Part shown: one piece after another, positions 19,927 to 29,295 of the stretch
Layout of the letters: each line of letters opens with the position of its first letter
How positions within the stretch are numbered: position 1 is the first letter of the stretch
Assembly: GCF_030758755.1 (NCBI RefSeq)
Contig: NZ_CP132387.1
Coordinates: 496,001 to 560,000 of the forward strand
Direction of reading: 5' to 3'
Source: Bartonella apihabitans
Lineage (GTDB): Bacteria; Pseudomonadota; Alphaproteobacteria; Rhizobiales; Rhizobiaceae
DNA: 64,000 bases
Translations under genes and position numbers: made by a program
Notes under the pieces: model-generated
Told to the model about the DNA's origin: nothing
The model's database searches: none
The model's input: only the letters and a program-made list of their open reading frames with translations

Positions 19927-21324
19927 TTAATGGCAGGCGCGTGACTTGCTGCCAATATAATCTTTCACTATTTTTTCATCATTCTTGAGTGTTTCATAGT
20001 GCTCGGGTCTTTCCATCAGTCCGTCGAGCCAATGGGGAAGTTTCGGCGTTATGCCGCACGAAGCTTTCACTGCATCGGGAAATTTTGCCGGATGAGCGGT
20101 AGAAAGAACCACCATAGGAATGGTTTCTTCCAAATGTTCACGCGCAACTTTGATAGCTATAGCTGTATGTGGATCGGCAAGATAATGGCTTTCCTTATAA
20201 AGTCGGTCGATCATATGGGCAGTTTCTGTTTCAGTGGAACGACCGGCCGAAAAGAGGGTGCGTATTTTTTCAAGTGCACTTTGATCTATCCGGAATTCGC
20301 CGGATTGTTTCAAACTTTCCATAGCATTGCGAATTGATACGGCATCGCGCCCCGAAGCTTCGAATAACAACCGTTCGAAATTGGAGGAAACCTGAATATC
20401 CATGGATGGAGAGGTGGTATGTTTCAACGAGTGGATTTTATAAACCCCTGTTGCAAGTGTACGCACCAGAATATCATTGTCGTTTGTTGCAATGACGAGA
20501 TGGGCAATGGGAAGCCCCATACGGGAAGCAACAAAGGCCGCAAAAATGTCACCGAAATTACCGGTAGGAACAGTAAAAGATATCGCTCTGTCAGGAGCAC
20601 CAAGTGAAATTGCCGAAGTAAAGTAATAGACAATTTGCGCCATGATGCGCGCCCAATTGATCGAATTGACGCCGGAAAGAGCCGTTTTATCGCGGAAAGC
20701 ATGGTCGTTGAACATCGCTTTTACCAATGCCTGACAATCATCAAAGTTTCCTTCAATAGCCAGTGCATGGACATTGGCATTTTTATTGGTTGTCATCTGG
20801 CGTTGTTGCACCGGCGATACATGACCTTTTGGAAAAAGAATAAAAATATCGCAGCGTTCGCGTCCGGCAAAGGCTTCAATTGCTGCCCCGCCGGTATCAC
20901 CCGAGGTTGCACCGATAATTGTTGCCCGCTTGTTCTGCCGGTTTAGTATATGATCCATCAATCGGCCAAGTAATTGCATGGCAACATCTTTGAATGCCAA
21001 GGTACGACCATGAAAGAGTTCAAGTATGAATTCATTTGTATTGGTCTGGACAAGAGGGCAAACTGCGGGATGACGGAATGTTTGATAGGCTTCGTCAACC
21101 ATGGCATCAAAATCGACGCGCTCGATATCTCCTTCTACGAACGGCCAAAGAAGGGTTTTGGCAATTGTTGCATAGGATTTTCCCCGTAAAGCTTTTAACG
21201 AAGACGGTGAAAAATGCGGATAAGTTTCAGGCAAATAAAGCCCGCCGTCACGCGCGAGACCGGTCATAACTGTATCGGAAAAGCCGAGTACCGGCGCATT
21301 GGCTCTCGTGCTGATATATTTCAT
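19927..21324 (-). CDS. thrC: Threonine synthase
   Basis: PLP enzyme that converts O-phosphohomoserine to threonine, completing the pathway that uses ThrB (11.8 kb). The 465-residue protein is of the longer, E. coli-like class. Visible are the N-terminal STRANAPVLGFSDTVMTGLARDGGLYLPE, the PLP lysine in GRTLAFKDVAMQLLG, ATSGDTGGAAIEAF, and the phosphate-binding VPTGNFGDIFA. Start ATG at 21324. It heads a minus-strand series with the M16 peptidase. Confidence 0.97.
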   Translation of the reverse strand: MKYISTRANAPVLGFSDTVMTGLARDGGLYLPETYPHFSPSSLKALRGKSYATIAKTLLWPFVEGDIERVDFDAMVDEAYQTFRHPAVCPLVQTNTNEFILELFHGRTLAFKDVAMQLLGRLMDHILNRQNKRATIIGATSGDTGGAAIEAFAGRERCDIFILFPKGHVSPVQQRQMTTNKNANVHALAIEGNFDDCQALVKAMFNDHAFRDKTALSGVNSINWARIMAQIVYYFTSAISLGAPDRAISFTVPTGNFGDIFAAFVASRMGLPIAHLVIATNDNDILVRTLATGVYKIHSLKHTTSPSMDIQVSSNFERLLFEASGRDAVSIRNAMESLKQSGEFRIDQSALEKIRTLFSAGRSTETETAHMIDRLYKESHYLADPHTAIAIKVAREHLEETIPMVVLSTAHPAKFPDAVKASCGITPKLPHWLDGLMERPEHYETLKNDEKIVKDYIGSKSRACH

Positions 21325-21513
21325 TCACATACTCCTCGGCTTATCAACAAACGTAAAATGTTTGCCTTCGCATTATTTTACAACCTTTACGGGACTGAAA
21401 ACGTCCTCTATTTTACCAGACTTGCCAAAATATATAAAAAGCGAGACAACAACAAATCACTCTTTTCAAACGCTGATATAGACCAGGTTTACTAGTTGAG
21501 GAAAGTCCACTTC

Positions 21514-22058
21514 ATGGATAAAAATTCGATTTATCGTTTTTCATTCGGCTTTGGCCTTATTATTGCTGCTTCGTCACTTCTCTCCGGATGCTTTATCCAT
21601 AAGAAAGTTGACAATGTGCCGCCAGAGCCAAAAATTACCGAAGCACAATTGCGTGCATATTGCCCTATCGTTCTCATGCGCGACAATACGGCGTTTTATG
21701 ATGTTTATGAACGTGGCGGGGAGGGGGACGCCAATAAAGTCATGTATCAGGCCGCTATCAGAGATGTTACCAGAACCTGCAACACCTCGGACACAACCTT
21801 ATCCATGACAGTTGCAGCCTCGGGGCGGGTGGTGCCGGACCGATGTTTAAAAAAGGCACCGTGTCACTCCCGATCAGGGTCACAGTTATGCAAGGCGATT
21901 CTGTAATCTATTCGAAATTGCGTAACTATCCTGTTGAAATCAGTAACGGGGTTGATGCGACACAATTCATCTTTTCGGATGATCAAATTTCATTTCCAAA
22001 ACCGACAGCGAAAAATATCCGTATTTTTGTCGGATATGACAGAGATCAGAAAAAATAA
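21514..22058 (+). pseudogene. Small lipoprotein gene, frameshifted
   Basis: ATG at 21514, preceded by GAGGAAAG, begins a signal peptide with lipobox LSGC, so the product would be a lipid-anchored envelope protein of about 180 residues. The first frame ends at 21906; the second runs on to 22058 through MFKKGTVSLPIRV and IRIFVGYDRDQKK. Adding one G to the run at about 21821 joins them in a smooth sequence (SGAGGAGPMFKKG), so a one-base deletion in a G tract is the likely cause. I do not recognise the family with certainty. A clear terminator follows at 22135. Confidence 0.75.
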
Positions 22059-22134
22059 TTGCTTGCAAGAAATGCGGGCGAGGTTCCGGCAAAAACGGAA
22101 CTGCCCTTACGACTTGGAAAACGTCAAGAGTTAT

Positions 22135-22172
22135 AAAACACCGGAAGAATATAACGCTTCCGGTGTTTTTTT
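22135..22172 (+). terminator. Rho-independent terminator after the lipoprotein gene
   Basis: A perfect 13-base stem (AAAACACCGGAAG with CTTCCGGTGTTTT) around a 9-base loop, followed by a T run. The A tract on the other side means it could also work on the minus strand. Confidence 0.9.
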
Positions 22173-22347
22173 GAGCTTTTTCGCGATTAAACTTTTTGAC
22201 CGGATTATCTTTTAGCGCCAAAAGATTTCCTGATAAATGAAAAGACACTTTCAGAAATCGTCATATTGGCACGTTCAAAATGCTGATTTCGGATAAACGT
22301 AAAAGAACTATTCTCGCTTAACCATTGTGGCCGTCAAACTTAGTAGC

Positions 22348-23040
22348 TCATATATCCTTCCACTCGGACAAAGCTTTGAGAACGGCCGGTAGATCCACGT
22401 GATGTGCAATGACTGTTTCGGCTCCGGCTTCGGTTAAAACATCTGCAAGGCCGTGATAGGCGTGGGAACCGCCGGTAAAGCCTACAACACGCATTCCGGC
22501 TTTGACGGCACCGCGAACACCATGAACCGAATCTTCGATAACAATTGTATTTTCAGGCTTAGCGTGCATTTTTTTTGCCGCATAAAGATAGACATCGGGA
22601 GCCGGCTTTACTTTTTTCGTTCCAACTTCGGGTGCAGAAAAAATCTTGTTTTCAAAAAGATCGTAGAGACCGGTAATAGTAAGCATGCGCTTAATGTCTT
22701 CTGATCGCGAATTCGAGCAGATACAATAAGGATAGAGTTTGGCAACAGCTTCGACAGCCTCTCGTGCACCATCAATGCCGAGTAATTCATCTTGCATGCG
22801 CTTTTTGAAAAGTTCGGGAACCTGTTCGATCAGACCGACTGACAGGGGAACATCCGAATGTTTTTCAATTTCTTTGAGAATATCGAGAAAAATAAGCCCT
22901 GCATAACGTTCCGATATTTCCTCGGGTGTTATTTCAACACCTGCTTCTGCCAATAATTGCGATTCAATCTGGGCCGCCAGATATTCCGAATCAACAAGGA
23001 CTCCATCACAATCAAAAATAACAAGATCTATCTGCGGCAT
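22348..23040 (-). CDS. HAD-superfamily phosphatase/phosphomutase-like hydrolase
   Basis: Haloacid-dehalogenase-like hydrolase of the beta-phosphoglucomutase/GS1 subgroup, cytoplasmic, probably acting on a small phosphorylated metabolite. The 230-residue protein has the nucleophile motif FDCDGVLVDSE at the N-terminus, a helical cap, CSNSRSEDI as motif II, the lysine in KKVKPAPDVYLYAAKKM and the acidic motif VIEDSVHGVRGAVKAGM. Start ATG at 23040. The substrate cannot be assigned; no biosynthetic neighbours. Confidence 0.85.
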   Translation of the reverse strand: MPQIDLVIFDCDGVLVDSEYLAAQIESQLLAEAGVEITPEEISERYAGLIFLDILKEIEKHSDVPLSVGLIEQVPELFKKRMQDELLGIDGAREAVEAVAKLYPYCICSNSRSEDIKRMLTITGLYDLFENKIFSAPEVGTKKVKPAPDVYLYAAKKMHAKPENTIVIEDSVHGVRGAVKAGMRVVGFTGGSHAYHGLADVLTEAGAETVIAHHVDLPAVLKALSEWKDI

Positions 23041-24538
<1,498 letters not shown>

Positions 24539-24579
24539 ACTTCGAATGGCCGGATAACCTCCAGTCTCCGGTCTTACAC

Positions 24580-24615
24580 AAAAGGCGTGCGCATGAATTG
24601 CGCCGCCTTTTTATT
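24580..24615. terminator. Bidirectional terminator between ccrM and mutY
   Basis: Stem AAAAGGCG-(T)-GCGC paired with GCGC-CGCCTTTT around ATGAATT, with A's on one side and a T run on the other. It lies between two converging genes and can serve both. Confidence 0.85.
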
Positions 24616-24639
24616 TTTGCGCTTATTTTTGAATTTTAT

Positions 24640-25746
24640 TTATTTTGAAAATTGCAATGCGTGTTTTTGTGGTGTCCGATTTTTTCTTGTTTTGGATTTA
24701 AAAATTTCGGGGAAGGCAACGGCAATTGCTTTTTTCATGACCGTTGGCAGGGCTTCATTGTTAAGATGATCCAACCGGCACCACCAACCATTTCCGGCTT
24801 TTGTTTTTTCAACATTTTCAGCCAAATAGACATCAAGCGTGAGAGAAAAATGGGTAAAAATATGATGAGCCTGTCCTTTGAATAACCAGTTTCCGCTAAA
24901 TGGTGCGTCGGCAACAGAATAAGTTTGTTGATCGCCGAACTGATTGGGGATTTGTGTCATTCCTCCAAGCAGCCCTGAACTATGCCGTTTTTCCAGATAA
25001 ATTTCATCGTTTCTGCTTAACGCTATAAAAGCAACACCGCTGCGTTGCGGCCTCTTTATCTTTGGTGGTTTGACAGGAAATGCCTCGGGCCTTGCCATTT
25101 TTTTAGCTTTGCAAAGGCTTTCAACAGGACAAATCATGCATTTCGGTTCGCGTGGGGTGCAAATCGATGCACCGAGATCCATCATGCTCTGTGCAAAATC
25201 TCCGCAACGTGTAGATGGTGTCAGATCTTGCGTCTTGTTTCTTATAATTGTTTTTGCCTGCGGCAATGGCACTTCAATGGCAAAGAGGCGAGCAACAATC
25301 CGTTCGACATTTCCGTCAACGACAGCAGCCGGCTGATTATAGGCAATTGAAAGAATAGCGGCTGCTGTATAATCGCCAATTCCGGGAAGTTTTTTCAACT
25401 TTTCGAGCGAATACGGGAATATGCCATCATAGTCGGTTGCAACTTGTTCAGCACATTTTTTAAGATTTCTTGCGCGTGAATAGTAACCAAGGCCGGCCCA
25501 AGCTTTCAGCACATCTTCAAGATCGGCTTTCGCGAGACTAAAAATATCAGGCCACTTGGTGACAAACTTTTTGAAATAAGGTTTTACAGCCTCGACCGTG
25601 GTTTGTTGCAACATCACTTCCGACAGCCAAACCCGATAAGGATCAGGTTTTTCACCGTTCAAAAAATCGGCCGGAGCAATCCGCCATGGTAATGTTCGAT
25701 GATAGTGATCATACCAGAAAAGTAGCTTGTCGGAAAAATCTGTCAT
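24640..25746 (-). CDS. mutY: A/G-specific adenine DNA glycosylase
   Basis: Base-excision repair enzyme that removes adenine mispaired with 8-oxoguanine. ATG at 25746 is preceded by TTGGAGAAATTC; the frame stays open to 26043 but without family similarity. The 368-residue protein has EVMLQQTTVEAV, the helix-hairpin-helix LPGIGDYTAAAI with catalytic Asp in AAVVDGNVERIVAR, the iron-sulfur cysteines C-x6-C-x2-C-x5-C in ICTPREPKCMICPVESLC, and a C-terminal NUDIX-like MutT domain. In relatives dciA-dsbA-smc lie just across the divergent spacer; here two other genes intervene. Confidence 0.96.
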   Translation of the reverse strand: MTDFSDKLLFWYDHYHRTLPWRIAPADFLNGEKPDPYRVWLSEVMLQQTTVEAVKPYFKKFVTKWPDIFSLAKADLEDVLKAWAGLGYYSRARNLKKCAEQVATDYDGIFPYSLEKLKKLPGIGDYTAAAILSIAYNQPAAVVDGNVERIVARLFAIEVPLPQAKTIIRNKTQDLTPSTRCGDFAQSMMDLGASICTPREPKCMICPVESLCKAKKMARPEAFPVKPPKIKRPQRSGVAFIALSRNDEIYLEKRHSSGLLGGMTQIPNQFGDQQTYSVADAPFSGNWLFKGQAHHIFTHFSLTLDVYLAENVEKTKAGNGWWCRLDHLNNEALPTVMKKAIAVAFPEIFKSKTRKNRTPQKHALQFSK

Positions 25747-26174
25747 GAATTTCTCCAACCATAATTTATCTGAAAAATCAAAAGAAAAGGTAGCGAGCCA
25801 ATGCCGAGTTCTCCGTTTTGAGACGTCCAGGTTGAGAAAGATTAAGCGTTTCGGTTCCTGATAAACTGCTAGAACGTCTGAAAATGTTTGTAAAACCACG
25901 AAAAACAACGAATGACGCCTATCTGATAAATGCGTTCTCTCCGCAAGGATATCGTTTGAAATAGATAATTCTTGATAAAAAGCGGTTTTTGATATCGGTT
26001 CCACGATTAATATACGAATGCCTATAAAATATTTCCGAACCAATGTCAGGCAATCAAAATTGTTTACATCGGAGCCGCTAATGGTTAATTTGGAAGCCGC
26101 TTTTTAAAGCTAAGGTCGAGAATGGCGCCGTGTCCGTTTGAGCCCGTTTTCGTAAATTGATTGTCGAGGGCACC
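25747..26174. other. Spacer between mutY and the polysaccharide islet
   Basis: 428 bases between divergent genes. The first 300 lack stops in the mutY frame but show no recognisable protein. Promoters for mutY and for the islet must lie here; none was identified clearly. Confidence 0.45.
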
Positions 26175-26942
26175 GTGAATATTCCCGTTTATATTATCAA
26201 TCTTGATCGCTCGAAAGAACGCTTCAATAAAGTTGCACAATCTGCCGAAGCGGCGGGGCTCGATTTTCATCGTATACCGGCGGTTGATGGCAGCAAGATC
26301 AATTTTCAGAATATGCCGGAAATTGATGTTAAACGGTTCCAACGTTACCACGGGAAGAATATTCTTCCCGGAGAAGCCGGATGCTATTTAAGTCATTTGC
26401 AAGCGTTATCTGTTATAGCAAATGGCCGGTCTCCTTATGCTGTCATCGTGGAGGACGATGTCGGATTTCATCAGGACTTTAACAAAATTATCAGAAAGCT
26501 CTCTGAAGTCGACGGGTGGGATGTCATAAAATTGGCCAATCATCGTAACCGGATTTTTCATAAAATGATGGATATTACCGACGAAGTGTCTATCGGCCGA
26601 TATTTACATGGCCCGTTGGGGAGCGCCGCAGCCTATATGGTAACCCGCGAGGGAGCAAAGAAACTTCTTGATAAATTGACTCCGATGCGTCTTCCTTATG
26701 ATGTTGCGCTTGAACGCGGTTGGAGCGGGTTCGAAGTTTTCTCGACGAACAAGAATATCGTATATTTTTTTGATGTTGATTATTCGACAATCTTGGAGGG
26801 AAGAAAAACCTATCGTGATATGCGATTATCGAAATGGAAACAGATTAGCCCCCTGTTTTTCCGGATATCTGATTATATCCGTCGTATCATTTACGGACTT
26901 CAGCCTTCCGGTTTGAAACTTCAAGATAGGGTAAAAAAATGA
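26175..26942 (+). CDS. Glycosyltransferase family 25 (LPS/LOS sugar transferase)
   Basis: Cytoplasmic glycosyltransferase of the GT25 family, whose members add sugars such as galactose to lipooligosaccharide. GTG at 26175 (TCGAGGG upstream) gives NIPVYIINLDRSKERF, the family start. The 255-residue protein has GEAGCYLSHLQAL, the acidic motif VIVEDDVGF and PLGSAAAYMVTREGAKKLL. Its stop overlaps the ATG of the epimerase by four bases. The pair sits between mutY and dciA, where relatives usually have nothing, so it looks like an acquired or moved surface-polysaccharide unit. Confidence 0.88.
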   Translation: MNIPVYIINLDRSKERFNKVAQSAEAAGLDFHRIPAVDGSKINFQNMPEIDVKRFQRYHGKNILPGEAGCYLSHLQALSVIANGRSPYAVIVEDDVGFHQDFNKIIRKLSEVDGWDVIKLANHRNRIFHKMMDITDEVSIGRYLHGPLGSAAAYMVTREGAKKLLDKLTPMRLPYDVALERGWSGFEVFSTNKNIVYFFDVDYSTILEGRKTYRDMRLSKWKQISPLFFRISDYIRRIIYGLQPSGLKLQDRVKK

Positions 26943-27913
26943 AAGCAATTGTCACAGGTGCAGCCGGTTTTATCGGTTTTGCAACGACAAAAGAACTCTT
27001 GAAGCAAGGTTTCGAGGTTATCGGGGTCGATAACCTGAACGATTATTATTCTGTGTCACTCAAAAAAGCACGTCTCGAGGAGATAAACAAAAATTCTTCA
27101 TTCCGTTTTGTTCTGGCCGACATAGCCAATAAAGAACAAGTCGAACGGGCGATCGGAAATGAAAAAAATGTAGATGTTATTGTTCATTTGGCGGCACAGG
27201 CAGGGGTGCGTTACTCCATAGAAAATCCTTCAGCATATGTAAGTGCAAATGTCGAAGGTGAAGTCAGAATTTTCGAACAGGCGTTGAAGTTTGAGTCCTG
27301 TCCACCGGTCGTCTATGCAAGCTCGTCATCTGTATATGGCGCTAACAGAAAGATACCCTTTTCCGAAGAAGACAGAGTCGATGATCCGGTTTCGGTTTAT
27401 GCTGCAACAAAAAGGGCTGGCGAGTTACTTGCCCGCTCCTATGCCCATGTTCACAAGCTCAAAACAACCGGATTAAGATTTTTTACGGTCTATGGCCCAT
27501 GGGGGAGACCCGATATGGCTCCTTGGCTTTTTACCGACGCTATTCTGGCTGGCCGTCCGATAAAACTGTTTAACTATGGTAAAATGCAGCGTGATTTTAC
27601 CTTTATTGACGATATTGTACGCGGCGTTATGTCTGTGATACAAAAAATTATAAATGAACCGGAAAAAGTGGCCGATATCTACAATCTTGGCAATAACCAG
27701 CCGGTTCAACTATTGGAATTTGTTGCAGCAATCGAAGATGCAACAGGAAAAAAAGCGCTTACCGAACTTTGTCCTATGCCGCCTGCGGATGTTGAAAAAA
27801 CCTATGCCGATATTTCACGGGCTGAAAGGGATTTAGGTTTTCATCCGACAATGTCGATCAGAGAAGGCATGGCAAGGTTCGTTCAATGGTTTAAATATTA
27901 TCAGGGCAAATGA
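26939..27913 (+). CDS. NAD-dependent epimerase, probable UDP-glucuronate 4-epimerase
   Basis: Extended short-chain dehydrogenase of the UDP-sugar epimerase type. The 324-residue protein has the NAD motif TGAAGFIGFATTKELL, DNLNDYYSVSLKKARL (characteristic of UDP-glucuronate epimerases), HLAAQAGVRYSIENP, the catalytic YAATKRAGE (Y-x3-K), RFFTVYGPWGRPDMA and QRDFTFIDDIV. The likely product is UDP-galacturonate for a surface glycan. Start overlaps the GT25 stop (ATGA), and its own stop overlaps the dciA start, so the three genes are translationally coupled. Confidence 0.9.
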   Translation: MKAIVTGAAGFIGFATTKELLKQGFEVIGVDNLNDYYSVSLKKARLEEINKNSSFRFVLADIANKEQVERAIGNEKNVDVIVHLAAQAGVRYSIENPSAYVSANVEGEVRIFEQALKFESCPPVVYASSSSVYGANRKIPFSEEDRVDDPVSVYAATKRAGELLARSYAHVHKLKTTGLRFFTVYGPWGRPDMAPWLFTDAILAGRPIKLFNYGKMQRDFTFIDDIVRGVMSVIQKIINEPEKVADIYNLGNNQPVQLLEFVAAIEDATGKKALTELCPMPPADVEKTYADISRAERDLGFHPTMSIREGMARFVQWFKYYQGK

Positions 27914-28434
27914 TGGGGTGGAAACCGAAAAAACGACATTTTTCTTCACTTGCTGAAACAAGTTCAAAATTGCTTGATCCCATTTTGCGTAAAAAAACGG
28001 GTCTCAGTCTTGAACTTATGACAAATTGGCCACTTCTTGTCGGCGAGGATATTGCTGATAGCACAATGCCTTTGAAAATCATATGGGCACGGCGTGCGAG
28101 CATCGATGATCCATTTAAACCGGCAACGCTTGTTGTCGGCTGCGAAGCTTACGCGGCGATGATTTTAACCCATGAAACGCATGAGGTTCTTCAGCGGATA
28201 AATGCATTTTTTGGTTTTGTTGCAATCAATCGTATAAAAATAGAACAACATAGTATTAAAAAAGAGGAAGTTGTCCGCTCGGGGCCTCTTCCGGTCGACG
28301 ACAATGATCGCAAGCAGATTGACGAACTGACATGCCGGATAGAAAATGATGCCCTGCGCAATTCTTTGAAAGATTTGGGGCTATCTATTTTCGCACAGAA
28401 ACATTCTGTTTGTGACAAAAAATTTAATAATTAG
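27910..28434 (+). CDS. DUF721/DciA-like protein
   Basis: Protein of the DUF721 family; DciA members load the replicative helicase in bacteria lacking DnaC. The 174-residue sequence has SSKLLDPILRKKTGLS near the start and LMTNWPLLVGEDIADSTMP, the conserved core. Two starts compete: the ATG at 27910, overlapping the epimerase stop, and the ATG at 27913. It normally follows mutY and precedes dsbA and smc; the downstream part of that order is kept here. Confidence 0.85.
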   Translation: MMGWKPKKRHFSSLAETSSKLLDPILRKKTGLSLELMTNWPLLVGEDIADSTMPLKIIWARRASIDDPFKPATLVVGCEAYAAMILTHETHEVLQRINAFFGFVAINRIKIEQHSIKKEEVVRSGPLPVDDNDRKQIDELTCRIENDALRNSLKDLGLSIFAQKHSVCDKKFNN

Positions 28435-28534
28435 CTCAAGACAATTATTGGTCTATGACTTATAAAAATAATAAAGCTTGCCTTCAGAATAGCGAGTTTC
28501 AAGTTTGAACGAAATAAAAAGAAAAGGTAATATT

Positions 28535-29227
28535 ATGCTTAATACGAAAAACAGTCGACGTCTCCGTTGTTTTGCCGCCGCTTTCGGGTTGGCTGCAACG
28601 ACCTGTTTTGCTGTTTTGCCTTCTTTTGGCGCCGATAATAAACCTGCCGAAACCAAAACAGTCGAGGTCAAGTCTGTCGGAACAGTTGATATGACAAAAC
28701 TGCTGGAACCGGGCAAAGGCAAAGAAATGGTAGAAGGTAAAGCAGATGCGCCGGTTACAATTGTGGAATATGCATCGCTCACATGTTCCCATTGTGGAGA
28801 TTTCTATAGAGAAACATTGCCGTCTATTCGTGACAAATACATTAAAACCGGCAAGGCACGTTTGGTATTCCGGGAATTCGCTTATGATGCAAGGGCACAG
28901 GCAGGCTATATGCTCGCCCGCTGTGTTCCGGAAGACCGTTATTTCCCGATGTTACAGGTTCTTTTTGAACGGCAGATGGAATGGGCTGCCGCCGATGATG
29001 CATTGCCTCCTTTGAAAAAGATTGCGGCCCTGGCAGGACTTGACGAAAATGGCGTGGAAGCCTGTTTGAAAAACCAGTCGGTTCTGGATGAAGTGAAAAG
29101 CTCTTTCGAACGCGGAAAAGAATTCGGCGTTACTTCGACACCGACATTTTTTATCAATGGCAAGAAGTATGAAGGCGCATTGTCTGTGGACGAGATGTCG
29201 TCTGTGATAGATAGTTTTCTAAAATAA
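28535..29227 (+). CDS. DsbA-family thiol:disulfide oxidoreductase
   Basis: Periplasmic thioredoxin-fold protein, probably forming or shuffling disulfides in exported proteins. ATG at 28535 gives a signal peptide (residues about 1-36, ending PSFGAD); a TTG at 28505 is less likely. The 230-residue protein has the active-site CSHC in ASLTCSHCGDFY, the cis-proline in STPTFFING and a helical insert between. The motif is CSHC, not the CPHC of E. coli DsbA, which is common in this alphaproteobacterial group. A strong terminator follows, separating it from smc. Confidence 0.92.
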   Translation: MLNTKNSRRLRCFAAAFGLAATTCFAVLPSFGADNKPAETKTVEVKSVGTVDMTKLLEPGKGKEMVEGKADAPVTIVEYASLTCSHCGDFYRETLPSIRDKYIKTGKARLVFREFAYDARAQAGYMLARCVPEDRYFPMLQVLFERQMEWAAADDALPPLKKIAALAGLDENGVEACLKNQSVLDEVKSSFERGKEFGVTSTPTFFINGKKYEGALSVDEMSSVIDSFLK

Positions 29228-29241
29228 GAAAAATATGTCAT

Positions 29242-29276
29242 AAAAAGGATGCAGAAGATGAGCTGCATCCTTTTTT
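29242..29276 (+). terminator. Rho-independent terminator after dsbA
   Basis: A 13-base stem AAAAAGGATGCAG / CTGCATCCTTTTT with an 8-base loop and a T run, 15 bases after the dsbA stop. Confidence 0.9.
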
Positions 29277-29295
29277 CTAATTCGTAGGTAGGTTT

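Noticed and set aside
24580..24615. Regulatory attenuator of ccrM
   Set aside because: The hairpin lies after the ccrM stop and before a convergent gene, so it is an ordinary bidirectional terminator.
25747..26043. Possible N-terminal extension of mutY by about 99 codons
   Set aside because: The added sequence has no family similarity and the ATG at 25746 has a good ribosome site.
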